NCBI GenBank assembly: GCA_041662605.1
Contig: JBAZSD010000032.1
Coordinates: 1 to 42,039, forward strand
Source of the DNA: Desulfomonilaceae bacterium
GTDB lineage: Bacteria; Desulfobacterota; Desulfomonilia; Desulfomonilales; Desulfomonilaceae
Length of the DNA stretch: 42,039 nt
Direction of reading: 5' to 3'
Shown here: piece after piece, positions 33,940 through 42,039 of the stretch
How the letters are laid out: the number at the start of each line of letters is the position of its first letter
Numbering within the stretch: position 1 is the stretch's first letter
The notes under the pieces: generated by a model
The model's database searches: none
Told to the model about the DNA's origin: nothing
What the model saw: only the letters and a program-made list of their open reading frames with translations
Position numbers and translations under genes: made by a program

Positions 33940-34263
33940 ATGAGCCGAAGTGTTATACACCCTGGCGAACATCTCGCCGAACAGATTGAAGAGCTTGGCA
34001 TAAGCGCTGCGGAGCTTGCTCGGCAGCTCCATGTGCCGACAAACCGTGTGACTGAAATCCTGAAAGGTCGTCGCTCCATAACCGGCGACACAGCCTTGCG
34101 TCTCGGGCATTTCTTTGGAACAAGCCCGGAATTCTGGATGAACCTGCAAAAGATCTATGACCTGCGCCTTGCCGAAAGCAAAGCTGGGGAAACGATCAGG
34201 GAATTACCGACACTCGAAAAAATGCAACATTGTCGTCATTCGCAGTCCGAAGTCACGCTCTAA
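33940..34263 (+). CDS. higA: HigA-family antitoxin, orphan
   Basis: A 107-residue protein from the ATG at 33940 (MSRSVIHPGEHLAEQIEELG). The XRE-type helix-turn-helix is AAELARQLHVPTNRVTEILKG, followed by RRSITGDTALRLGHFFGTSPEFW, the classic HigA/VapI signature. The product binds DNA and autoregulates a toxin-antitoxin operon. A HigB-type toxin should precede or follow it, but the gene before is an exported protein and the gene after is only 56 residues and not HigB-like, so it appears to be an orphan. A degenerate copy of the same kind lies at 31625. Confidence 0.85.
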   Translation: MSRSVIHPGEHLAEQIEELGISAAELARQLHVPTNRVTEILKGRRSITGDTALRLGHFFGTSPEFWMNLQKIYDLRLAESKAGETIRELPTLEKMQHCRHSQSEVTL

Positions 34264-34284
34264 ATAACCTTTGCGAGGTATAAA

Positions 34285-34455
34285 GTGAACTCATTAAAGA
34301 AGCTTAAAATGAAGAAGGTTGTCCTGTTTGAGTCCAAAGAGGATTTAAAAAAGGCGTTTTCTTCCCTGGAAGAGAAGACGGCCTCGTGTTTTAAGGACTT
34401 TGCTCAGTCTAAAAAAGAAGCTCTGGAGATGGCCCACCGAATTTATCTTGATTGA
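34285..34455 (+). CDS. Small unknown ORF after higA
   Basis: A 56-residue frame opens at GTG 34285 with GAGG six bases upstream; an ATG 24 bases further in is an alternative. It reads KKVVLFESKEDLKKAF and a helix-rich, Lys-rich remainder ending EALEMAHRIYLD. It follows higA by 21 bp and is likely in the same transcript. I do not recognise it; an antitoxin-like or accessory role is only suggested by position. The 198 bases after it show no gene. Confidence 0.4.
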   Translation: MNSLKKLKMKKVVLFESKEDLKKAFSSLEEKTASCFKDFAQSKKEALEMAHRIYLD

Positions 34456-34653
34456 ATTTCAACACTCCTATGGGCTATTGAGACCCAATATATCCCGCTG
34501 TCCATCCCATCTCGTGAATACGCCCTGCGCTACGCTTCACGTCATTAACTGCGTGCGAAATATTGTGACGGTGGCGCATAACACGCAGGCCTGCTGAATT
34601 ACTCGCTTCAAGATGGGGCTTTTCGCCCTATCCCTGAAGCGGACAATAAGCAA

Positions 34654-36222
34654 CTAACGAATCTCTTCCATATTTTTCACAAGACAATCATGACCCTGCT
34701 GGCGTCGTACAGCACTCATGAAATCATCTCGATCAAATTTGCCTACGCCCCTTTGTCCCATGCCCTTCATGAGGCTTTTACACCTGATCCCTAATGCCGG
34801 AGTCTCATGATTTAGCTGATCTGTGATGAACCGTAAGCCGATGTCAATTACCTCGTGCTTGGGATCGAGAAGTTTGTGCAGAAAATTCCAGAATGCCTGC
34901 CTATCCAGGAGCAACCGAAACTTCTCAAACTCCTGATCTAATTCATAAAAGTCATTCGGAGGTTCACCATCGGTTTCCACATAAATTGCGGCAAATTCTA
35001 CCAGGTCAGCTACGGTCGCCATGTCAGACTTTACTCGCCGCAGGAACTCCACTAATGAGTTCGGAGCGCCGGGGTGCTCACGCACAATTCGACAACAGTC
35101 GTAAAGGTCCAGTAGTAGCAAATGTGCGGTGTGTCGCACGTCATCTCTGAGCATGTGGCCGTGAGCAATCCGATTTCTTAAGACAGGAAATTTGAAGGCA
35201 TAGTAGACATAGTCAATGTGAACAGCGGTATCACGAACAAGAACCTCGAGTTTTTCGATGATCGAGCCCAACCGCAGTTTTTCAAGTGAGATTCCAGACA
35301 AAAAACAGCCATCTGTTATGATGCCCTCAATCTGCGTAGCTGTGGCGCTGATGAACAACTCGAACTCTTCTCGCTCATAGGCCTCAAGCGCTGGCAACAG
35401 GATCCTTTTTCGATCTGCAAGTAAGTGATGTTCATCGAGCAAGCGTCTAATATCTTCGGTTGGCTTAAAGTGCGCAATAAATTCTTCCACGCGTTGATAA
35501 AATTGAATTTTATTCTGAGCTGTTTTATCCTGAGCTTCGTAAAGCCTTTCAAACTCACGAAATATTCGCAGGGGAAGCCGACCAAACGCATGACGAACTG
35601 ATGAGAAATTAGAGGGGTGAAATCTTTCAGGGTACCATCGAAATGACCATGGCGTTTGCATCGTTAAGCCGGCAATCATTGAGTAAGGCCTATATGAAGC
35701 ACTAAGGGCTTTCCGCCATAGTTTATTTTTATTTGTCAGGACATCAATAATCTCGTCCTTTGCCTCTTTGTTTAATTGCAGATAGTACCTATAGAATCTA
35801 ATGTCTGATGGGTCTTCATCCGTCTTCGGTGAGCGGCGCTCCACTTTCTTTATGGCACGATCACAATCGGCTATGTTTGCTTCTATAGCTGAAAGGTCTT
35901 CCGATGCCCAACTGTAAATTTCTGCCAACTTGTCTCGAGGCAGATATTCAAACCCAAACAGTTCCTTTCTGACCCAGTTCGGTACTTGATCTGGGTCTGA
36001 AGGAATGTCTTCCGAACAGCCGTACAACTTTGCAATCACTTGACGGAGTTGACCTAGGCTTAACTTCCACGCGTTTCCATCGAAAAAATGATCAACGAAA
36101 GATCTGGCAATGCCCTCGTCATCTAGTTGAAACAAGCGTCCATGAGTGAGTAGCTCCTGAATCAGTTCCTCAAGTTCGGCTGCAGTGACAGGCTCTTTAC
36201 GTAATGCAGCGATATCCAACAC
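34654..36222 (-). CDS. Large HEPN-like protein, unknown family
   Basis: A 522-residue soluble, mainly helical protein starting at GTG 36222 with AGGA seven bases upstream. Residues 1-130 carry a leucine-rich start and an acidic middle. The central part has WSFRWYPERFHPSNF near 192-206, and the region 335-360 contains FPVLRNRIAHGHML, an R-x4-H motif (Arg349, His354) of HEPN ribonuclease-like domains. A C-terminal region of about 120 residues follows. No known family is recognised. It is 15 bp after a PIN-like gene on the same strand, so both are probably made together and may act in RNA cleavage. It is the last gene of the minus-strand defence-like row. Confidence 0.7.
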   Translation of the reverse strand: MLDIAALRKEPVTAAELEELIQELLTHGRLFQLDDEGIARSFVDHFFDGNAWKLSLGQLRQVIAKLYGCSEDIPSDPDQVPNWVRKELFGFEYLPRDKLAEIYSWASEDLSAIEANIADCDRAIKKVERRSPKTDEDPSDIRFYRYYLQLNKEAKDEIIDVLTNKNKLWRKALSASYRPYSMIAGLTMQTPWSFRWYPERFHPSNFSSVRHAFGRLPLRIFREFERLYEAQDKTAQNKIQFYQRVEEFIAHFKPTEDIRRLLDEHHLLADRKRILLPALEAYEREEFELFISATATQIEGIITDGCFLSGISLEKLRLGSIIEKLEVLVRDTAVHIDYVYYAFKFPVLRNRIAHGHMLRDDVRHTAHLLLLDLYDCCRIVREHPGAPNSLVEFLRRVKSDMATVADLVEFAAIYVETDGEPPNDFYELDQEFEKFRLLLDRQAFWNFLHKLLDPKHEVIDIGLRFITDQLNHETPALGIRCKSLMKGMGQRGVGKFDRDDFMSAVRRQQGHDCLVKNMEEIR

Positions 36223-36237
36223 AACTAATTCCTGTTA

Positions 36238-36798
36238 TCAGACCAAAGACGAACCATATGATGCAACAAACTCTCTGGGATCGAGAATAATTAATCCCAA
36301 TTTTTGTTTGTAGAGAGGCCGTTTGTTGACATGAAAAATGTCATGCCTATCAAGAGTGACAAAGACATCCCGGTTTTTTTCATAGTGATCTTTAAGTGCA
36401 TCATAGTCCCCAAGCTTATTCGAAAGTCTATTACCGATTTGATCTTTAGGAAGACTTGTGGGTTCAGGAATGAGTTTTCTGAATTCAATTATTTGCTGAA
36501 GCGGGCGGTGTTCTGTTGCTGGTCCTGGAAAAACATCCGGACCATTCCATCGCGAGTAATTCCAGCGCAACGGACAAGAAGACATGCGTATCGCGTAGTC
36601 TTTGAAAAGTCTCTGCAGGTTAGCCGATTGACCCGAATCCATTCCGGCAGAATCCTGCACCACTCGACTGGTGTTCCATAACTCGAAAAGTTTATTTTTA
36701 TGCCAATCAAGCATCTTGCACACAGAATCATAGGATTCACATTTGTGAAGCCACGCAATCCAGTTACTGGTATCGACAGTGACCGTAATTATTCTCAT
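36238..36798 (-). CDS. PIN-like nuclease domain protein
   Basis: A 186-residue protein; the ATG at 36798 is chosen because GAGAG precedes it and it begins directly with the PIN strand (MRIITVTVDTSNW, Asp9). The last 60 residues carry the other half of a PIN-type site, LGDYDALKDHYE (Asp131, Asp133) and FVTLDRHDIF (Asp150). The middle part (WNYSRWNGPDVFPGP) is longer than in VapC toxins. PIN proteins are Mg-dependent single-strand RNases. No VapB-type antitoxin is adjacent; instead its neighbours are HEPN-like proteins, which suggests a multi-gene RNase system rather than a classic VapBC pair. Confidence 0.65.
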   Translation of the reverse strand: MRIITVTVDTSNWIAWLHKCESYDSVCKMLDWHKNKLFELWNTSRVVQDSAGMDSGQSANLQRLFKDYAIRMSSCPLRWNYSRWNGPDVFPGPATEHRPLQQIIEFRKLIPEPTSLPKDQIGNRLSNKLGDYDALKDHYEKNRDVFVTLDRHDIFHVNKRPLYKQKLGLIILDPREFVASYGSSLV

Positions 36799-36844
36799 TG
36801 AATTCTCTCTTTCTTTCATTTACGGCTATTCTGATAAGCAAGTT

Positions 36845-37972
36845 TCAATTGTCAAAGGGCTTAGTCCAATTTGGTACACTGATAACGCCATCGACCGGCA
36901 TGTTGTGAATGTTGAACATTTTTGTTCGATGATCTCGGCGACACGCTGTGCGGAAGCAATTAATAAATATGCAAGCGTATTTGTAGAGGGCTTCCAGATC
37001 AAGTTCCAGATATCTTTTGTATAGTTCCTGAAAGGGCTTTTCGTTGTCTATATGAGCCGCCAAGGTGTTTCTGATATTTCTTAGAGATGATTCGAATTCG
37101 CTATCACGCCTCGATAGAAAATCTTCAAGATCATGGCATCCGGCAGCGTTAATCTCCTTCCAGTAGTTTAAGAGTGATTTGTCGTACCCGGTATCTTCAA
37201 ATAAATTGTCCAGCAAAGAGCAGGTATCCATTATGGCAAGAAGCCAAGCGACTTCAAACAGGGTTGAATGGTAGATCGTCGTTGGCTCCTCCACAATTGA
37301 TGTAAATTCGAAATCAATCTCCAAGAATTCTATTATTGAGAGAATTAGCTGCGCTTTCTCTTGGGATGGGTGGCAAGCAATCATGGCCATCGTGTTCGGC
37401 TTCATGACTGCCAACCTGTCCGTAGAGATTGAAGGTTGGGTTACATCTGGAGACAGCCTTGACCTTGCAGGGAGTACTACCGGGGTATGGTCCGGCGCAG
37501 GGAGAAATTTCACACAATTGACAACGGAAAAACTTGATAGAAGATTTGTGGCGTCTTCATAAAGCACTTCAACAGTAGTAAAATCTATTTCGTGCCACCA
37601 CTTCAGTAATGAGCTTAGGTCAACGGGTTGGCTGTGGGCTCCAATTTTGTCCCTTATAGTGTCGTATGCGTTGTCATAGCTTTTTGATAGGATCTTTGTG
37701 AGTCGTTCAATCTCCTTTTTCTGTTTCTGAGTTATAAGACATTCTCTGAACAGGTTGTTCTTTGTCCTGGGGACAATCTTGAGTAAATTGTCAATGTGGA
37801 TAAAAAAGAAGCGTAAAATGGAGCGCTTGCAATTGTCATTCACTTGCTCCTTGCTAAACAAATGTAGCCCTTCGATAAATCGAGATATTATCAAAAGCTT
37901 GTTAATGTTATTAGACGTTTCTACGAGCATAATTGGCTCTGTTAGGGCATCGCAGCGGACGGGAAAAAGCAA
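36845..37972 (-). CDS. Protein with two HEPN-like motifs, unknown family
   Basis: A 375-residue helical protein starting at TTG 37972 (AGAGG close upstream); ATG 37930 is the alternative. It has two R-x5-H motifs in similar helical settings: IRDKIGAHS (Arg107, His113) and IRNTLAAHID (Arg301, His307). Each is preceded by an aromatic-rich helix, suggesting two HEPN domains from an internal duplication. A Pro-rich linker with LPAPDHTPVVLPARS lies between them. It lies 33 bp from the PD-(D/E)XK-like gene upstream and 46 bp from the PIN-like gene downstream, on the same strand. No family is recognised. Confidence 0.65.
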   Translation of the reverse strand: MLFPVRCDALTEPIMLVETSNNINKLLIISRFIEGLHLFSKEQVNDNCKRSILRFFFIHIDNLLKIVPRTKNNLFRECLITQKQKKEIERLTKILSKSYDNAYDTIRDKIGAHSQPVDLSSLLKWWHEIDFTTVEVLYEDATNLLSSFSVVNCVKFLPAPDHTPVVLPARSRLSPDVTQPSISTDRLAVMKPNTMAMIACHPSQEKAQLILSIIEFLEIDFEFTSIVEEPTTIYHSTLFEVAWLLAIMDTCSLLDNLFEDTGYDKSLLNYWKEINAAGCHDLEDFLSRRDSEFESSLRNIRNTLAAHIDNEKPFQELYKRYLELDLEALYKYACIFINCFRTACRRDHRTKMFNIHNMPVDGVISVPNWTKPFDN

Positions 37973-38005
37973 ATCCTCTGAATTGACGTCCGGATGATAT
38001 TTTAA

Positions 38006-38962
38006 CTATTCAAAGTGAACTGACCATTCATCCCAAAATACACCATTGGAAAGATGGCCTGTTTCTACTCTCGGTCGTATATCTTCTGAATAGATCGTGC
38101 TTGGCCACGAGCGTGTTGTACCTGTCCCGGCCCCGGCTATATTTGTAATGCGATAGTAATCTGCAAGATCTCTTATCAAAACGTCTTCCCACGCCAACTT
38201 CTGAGACAAATAGGAAATTAATACACCGATGGGCTTAAAATGAAGGGATTGGGACTCATGTCGGCGGGTGTTGCCGATATAGGCAGTCAATGCTGAACCA
38301 CTGGGGCCACAGATATCGGCCTTGCTTGACGGTAGGTTGCACGGACCTAAGAAGGTAATTATTGAAGATGTCCATGTTCCTAAATCAGCAACACATAGCA
38401 GGTCCAATTGTTGGCGCGGATGATTAACATGCTTTTCGTCTTCCTGGATCAGTCTCTTTTCAACATTTTGTTCCGGTCTTGCCTTCTCACCTTTCCAGTT
38501 ATGGGAATGCGCTAAAAGACCAAATACGATGGGGGAGTGGAGTTCTTTATATGGAGTGCCGCTTCTTTCCGGACAAAGTTTTTTAATTTTGGCGCAGTTT
38601 TCAACAGCCTTAGCTATATGAGTAGCTTTAAGAGTTGTCTTACATTCGAATGCAGCGGCAACACCTCCAGCAAGATACAGCTTTGTATTAAGAAGTTTAT
38701 GGGGGTAACACGACTTCAAAACAATTATATCGATTTGAGGACTTGTATTCCCATCTTGGCCGATGATCCTGCCTTTTGTCACAACGTGGTAATATGTGGG
38801 AAGCCAGTCTCTTAGTAGGGCCGCCCAGTTTTCCTCTCCTTGATCGCCGGCAGTTCCTGGATCCGCGATAGCTCTTTTTTCTATACGTTCATATTCGGCG
38901 GCCATCTGGTCACTAATCTGCCGCATGAAATCATGTAAGTCGTGTGTCTTATTCGTTGTCAT
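38006..38962 (-). CDS. PD-(D/E)XK-like protein (DUF6602-like)
   Basis: A 318-residue protein. GDQGEENWAALLRDWLP near 39-55, then SPQIDIIVLKS (Asp78) and AAAFECKTTLKA (Glu106, Lys108), form the E...D...ExK order of the PD-(D/E)XK nuclease core. I associate this layout with the DUF6602 family, found near restriction and toxin genes. The C-terminal half (LLCVADLGTWTSSIITFLG) is not catalytic-looking. It would be a nuclease or nuclease-derived partner in the cytoplasm. It lies 79 bp downstream of a DISARM-derived fragment and opens the group of four intact genes down to 34654. Confidence 0.65.
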   Translation of the reverse strand: MTTNKTHDLHDFMRQISDQMAAEYERIEKRAIADPGTAGDQGEENWAALLRDWLPTYYHVVTKGRIIGQDGNTSPQIDIIVLKSCYPHKLLNTKLYLAGGVAAAFECKTTLKATHIAKAVENCAKIKKLCPERSGTPYKELHSPIVFGLLAHSHNWKGEKARPEQNVEKRLIQEDEKHVNHPRQQLDLLCVADLGTWTSSIITFLGPCNLPSSKADICGPSGSALTAYIGNTRRHESQSLHFKPIGVLISYLSQKLAWEDVLIRDLADYYRITNIAGAGTGTTRSWPSTIYSEDIRPRVETGHLSNGVFWDEWSVHFE

Positions 38963-39041
38963 AGGTTCGCTCGATCTTTTTCTAGGTCCAGTCAGATTGA
39001 CATTATCAATGTCCAGTTACGCATTCTTGGCTTCACCAGCT

Positions 39042-39401
39042 CTAGCCCCCAAACAGCGGCCCGGATCCACCCTTCTTCGATCGCTGCCCTGCGCTTTTGG
39101 ATTTGGGCTTATCTTTCTCATGGAGGCCCTTTCTAACTTCCTCTTCGTAACGTTCATGGTTCAATGTCAGGAGAGGGTCAAGGATCTCACGACGAGCGGC
39201 ATCGCTTACTGTGTATCGGATGCCCTGTTTCGTTTCATGGAAGCCATGGCCCAAGTCTAGGTCCGTCCAGCAGTATGCCGCTGCGACAGCATTGTCCATT
39301 TCTACATGTAAACGGCGCAATTCGACTATATCTTGTGAATCCTCATCTGTTTTGTGGAAACAATTATAGGTCTTGGTCAACCCTTCACAGCGTTCCAACA
39401 T
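39042..39401 (-). pseudogene. C-terminal fragment of an Eco57I-type methylase
   Basis: The frame from about 39401 to the stop at 39042 reads LERCEGLTKTYNCFHKTDED, then IVELRRLHVEMDNAVAAAYC and WTDLDLGHGFHE, and ends in a basic tail. This is the extreme C-terminus of large Eco57I/MmeI-type adenine methylases, the type that includes DrmMI of class 1 DISARM. No catalytic NPPY or AdoMet-binding part remains. It begins where the DrmA-like frame ends, so a deletion has joined two genes. It has no start of its own. Confidence 0.65.
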
Positions 39402-39960
39402 TATTCCTCTTTGGGGATTCCTGTTCGTTGACCAGAGCTTTTGAAACCAACTGAATAAAAACCTTGCCAAAATCGCTTCTAAAAATTTCGTACGAGTCCT
39501 GGTTCAGAGAGTTTACATCAACATTGTCCCAACTTCCTTCTACTGGATTTCGCTTCCAGACCAGTTTCGGTTCACCTGTTTTCTCATTAATCGCGTTAGC
39601 GCTTTCTTGCCTGGTGTATTGCCCCCATCTTGCGCCAATTCGTAATTTGGGGGCGTCAGCGTCGACAATCAGGGTGAATCCGAGTGACGATTGAAGAAAG
39701 GTCGCGCGTTCTATTGGCTTTGAATCGGCCTTGCCATCATCGGACCTATCATCGCCGCCGATGGCTGAGTCATCTATTTCTTCAGGGACAGTCATCGAAT
39801 CTTTAGGCGCGAGACACCCGACGAGGTACCGGTCTTTGACTCGACGTTCGTCTATTTCTTCTTCGGGACCACCTGCCGGACCGAGAATCTCTCTTTCCAC
39901 AAGACCAATGAGTTCCTGACGTAAGTCCAGCGGTGAAAGCTTGTAGCTCAAAAGGTTCAT
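39385..39960 (-). pseudogene. drmA: DISARM helicase DrmA, N-terminal fragment
   Basis: The ATG at 39960 is preceded by GGGAG. The 191 residues match the N-terminal region of DISARM DrmA helicases: LRQELIGLVEREILGPAGGP, DRYLVGCLAPKDS, an acidic linker, FLQSSLGFTLIVDADAPKLR, and VWKRNPVEGS. DrmA is normally over 1,000 residues with Walker motifs and a helicase core; all that is lost after ALVNEQESPKRN near 39410. The remaining frame runs into the methylase C-terminus. DISARM restricts phage with DrmA, DrmB, DrmC and a methylase; none of the others is seen intact, so the system here is dead. Confidence 0.75.
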
Positions 39961-40160
39961 AGAAGTTGACTCCCGGACTCAAGGGTAAGTCGAAGGTTAG
40001 AGTTTATAGGATAACACGATTAAATGGGATGAAAATAAGAAATAACTGATCCTCTTTATTCAATCCGCGAGATACGTCAATTCCCAAAAATAGTTTTCAT
40101 ATTCATTTAATCGACTCGTTTTTCATCTCCGGCAGAATCTTGCAATAGGCTCGACATGTT

Positions 40161-40568
40161 TTGCAAAGACGACTGGTTTCCAACAAAAAACGAAATCAGA
40201 TCTATCAAGATTATTTTTGGATATTTTACAAGGCCAGATTGACCCATATCTTCAGGATGAGACACTTTCCTTGGGATCTTTTGGACAAGAAGGATATTTT
40301 GGGGTTATACTTAAATCCCATGGCGTCAAGCGCGACAGGAGACGAAGAAACAGATGACGACGACAAAGACTTTGAAAGAACCATCGCTAACGCTGTAATG
40401 AGACTCAACGCCGAAGATGGTAGTAATCGTAAGTTCATCATGGTTCAACTACCAGAACGTTGCGACAAAGCGTCGGGGGCGTTCAAGGACGGATATAAAA
40501 CCATCTCTGAAATCAGCAAGGAATGCGTCAGGGGTGTTGGCCCATTGATTGAATATGAAAAAGGATGA
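40161..40568 (+). pseudogene. Type III restriction methylase (Mod) fragment
   Basis: The open frame contains, from about 40390, NAVMRLNAEDGSNRKFIMVQ, then LPERCDKASGAFKDGYKTIS and EISKECVRG. This matches the conserved segment of type III Mod adenine methylases between the catalytic domain and the C-terminus. The preceding part (RHFPWDLLDKKDILG, ETDDDDKDFERTIAN) is not clear Mod sequence, and the frame ends early into the RhuM gene. No Res gene is found. A short gene-free stretch of 200 bp separates it from the divergent drmA fragment. Confidence 0.7.
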
Positions 40569-41612
40569 ACTTTTCAAGACTGAAATCCTGGTTTACCAGA
40601 CGGACGACGGAAAGATAAAACTCGATGTGCGGCTGGAACGGGAGACCCTTTGGATGACGCAAAATGATATGGCGCATTTGTTTCAATGTACTGCGGACAA
40701 TATTTCCCTGCATCTGAAAAACATCTATAGCGAAGGGGAACTCACCCCATCAGGAACTACCGAGGAATTCTCGGTAGTTCGCCTGGAGGGGGCCAGACAC
40801 GTTGTCCGTCGACTCACGTTCTACAATCTGGACGCGGTCATTTCGGTGGGGTATCGGGTGAAAAGCCTGGTCGCCACCCGCTTTCGCATCTGGGCTACCG
40901 AGCGCTTGAAAGAGTACATCGTCAAGGGATTTGTAATGGATGACGAACGGCTTAAGAACCCGCCGGTAAAGGGATCGGCCGTTCCTGACTATTTCGATGA
41001 AATGCTAACCCGTATCCGTGATATCCGTGCCAGCGAACGGCGCATGTACCTGCGGGTCAGAGAAATCTTCGCCATGGCGGCGGATTACGAACCGACATGG
41101 AGAGAAACCACGAAATTCTTCAGTGTCATCCAGAACAAACTGCACTTTGCCGCTACCGGTATGACCGCTGCTGAACTAATCCGGTCCCGAGCCGACCATC
41201 AAATGCCTAACATGGGCCTCACTACCTGGAAGGGAAGTGAAGTTCGCAAGACCGATATGACCACGGCAAAAGCTATCTTAAAGAAGAGGAAATTGAGGAA
41301 CTGAACCGAATTGTGGTTATGTGGCTCGATTTTGCTGAGGATCAGGCCAAACGGCGAAAACAGGTGTTCGTGAAGGACTGGGAACAAAAACTTGACGAAT
41401 TTCTTCGGTTCAACGATCGCAGGGTACTTCCCGACGCCGGCAAAGTTAGCAAAGAGACAGCCGAGGACCATTCGAGAACCGAATATGACAAATTTGAGGC
41501 TCGCCGAAGGGAATTCAGGGAGTTAATGGCTGAAGTTGATTATGTCAAACAATTGGAAGAGGCCGCTAGACAATTACCGACCAGAAAAAGCAAGGGGCGA
41601 GACGATGTGTAG
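40555..41612 (+). pseudogene. rhuM: RhuM family protein, one-base frameshift
   Basis: The first frame (40555-41304) gives the RhuM core: KIKLDVRLERETLWMTQNDM, TADNISLHLKNIYSEGEL, and VVRRLTFYNLDAVISVGYRV. The second frame (to 41612) gives SYLKEEEIEELNRIVVMWLD and RRKQVFVKDWEQKLDEFLRF, ending in a basic tail. The complete protein would be 352 residues; 1,058 bp is one base short of a multiple of three, and the break is near 41270 in a GCAAAAGC context. RhuM proteins, first noted in Salmonella pathogenicity islands, are associated with toxin-antitoxin and defence loci. The Mod fragment lies directly upstream. Confidence 0.8.
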
Positions 41613-41758
41613 CATCCAATTACGTTCCGAGCATGAAGTGATTCGGGAATCCCTTGAGTGTCCGTTACAAGCACAGCGCCGAGAAATCCATCGTTAGATA
41701 GCTTTTGATAAAGTCCAAGAAAAGCCAACAAACCGTCTTTTCCCACATTTTCGCTCAC
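41540..41758 (-). pseudogene. Unknown small protein, truncated
   Basis: The frame starts at GTG 41758, which overlaps the stop of the preceding gene (GTGA). It reads LLAFLGLYQKLSNDGFLGAV and LVTDTQGIPES, then loses coding feel near 41645, exactly where the RhuM gene converges. I do not recognise the family. The stop at 41540 lies inside the RhuM gene on the other strand, so the 3' part was probably replaced. Confidence 0.5.
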
Positions 41759-41949
41759 TCAATAACCTCCTGAATATATAGTTCGCAATGATCGTTTTTC
41801 TCGTTCCTTATGACTATCTCGGAAACAGGTTGGCGGTTATTTATCCCTGGCGGCAATGCTCCTTTCAGAATTGGAGACTCAGCGGGAGAGTATTCCCCAG
41901 ATGGTAGCAATTCTAGGAGCCCGTCGGTCTGGGAATTAAAATCATCCAA
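41755..41949 (-). CDS. Unknown 64-residue protein, partner of the truncated gene
   Basis: A 64-residue frame from TTG 41949 (MDDFNSQTDGLLELLPSGEY, then PILKGALPPGINN and IVIRNEKNDHCELYIQEVIE). Its stop overlaps the start of the next gene by one base, a translational coupling typical of two-gene operons. No family is recognised. The TTG start has no strong ribosome site. The remaining bases to the window end show no gene. Confidence 0.4.
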   Translation of the reverse strand: MDDFNSQTDGLLELLPSGEYSPAESPILKGALPPGINNRQPVSEIVIRNEKNDHCELYIQEVIE

Positions 41950-42039
41950 AATTTCCGACCGGTTTTTTTATCAAGCTGCTTGAAGGGCCCGGTTCGTATC
42001 AGCAGAAAACTGAACAGGTCCAAGCGCCAACGTAAAAAA

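Noticed and set aside
1..42039. CRISPR array
   Set aside because: No regularly spaced direct repeats were found; the only long repeat is the 87-bp pair.

Overview
The window looks like chromosomal DNA of a Gram-negative anaerobe, most probably a Desulfobacterota (former Deltaproteobacteria) member. This is an inference from gene content: a multi-PAS hybrid histidine kinase with a Cys-rich PAS domain, a HesB/IscA-like protein, a DUF362 protein, a DUF6599-like exported protein, a Tat-exported ferredoxin-fused aldo/keto reductase and a rhodanese-fused CoA-disulfide reductase. No rRNA, complete tRNA or CRISPR array is visible.

Layout. 1-2.9 kb is the worn end of an integrated element: a primase-polymerase/AAA fragment, a broken phospholipase-D-like gene, an intact pentapeptide-repeat membrane protein, and then a tRNA-Phe 3' half (2827-2872) that looks like an attachment-site scar. 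3-8.7 kb holds a succinate-semialdehyde dehydrogenase-type enzyme, a HesB-like protein, an IS256 remnant and the hybrid kinase. 8.9-12 kb is a graveyard: a tyrosine-recombinase C-terminus abutting an IS630 transposase remnant, a second copy of an 87-bp repeat also present beside the tRNA scar, an intact three-gene set of small membrane proteins (DUF883/holin type), and a decayed sigma-54 activator.

12-30 kb is mostly ordinary metabolism: DJ-1/PfpI, enoyl-CoA hydratase, CoA-disulfide reductase, a collinear run DUF362 - MoaE-like - POT transporter - inositol-phosphate synthase - two TIM-barrel isomerases (16.5-22.4 kb), then a minus-strand series of acetyltransferases, a DUF6599-like protein, an aldo/keto reductase, a YhdH-type reductase and an NadB-like flavoprotein.

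30.3-42 kb is a defence/toxin-antitoxin island in variable states of decay. It holds a frameshifted HEPN gene with a small partner, a degenerate and an intact HigA-type antitoxin, and a minus-strand five- or six-gene row. That row runs from a chimeric DISARM remnant (DrmA N-terminus joined to an Eco57I-type methylase C-terminus) into a PD-(D/E)XK-like protein, a protein with two HEPN-like motifs, a PIN-like nuclease and a large HEPN-like protein. The last four are intact, closely spaced and not part of any system I recognise; they are the best candidate for an undescribed system here. The island ends with a type III Mod fragment, a RhuM gene with a one-base frameshift, and a truncated two-gene pair of unknown function.
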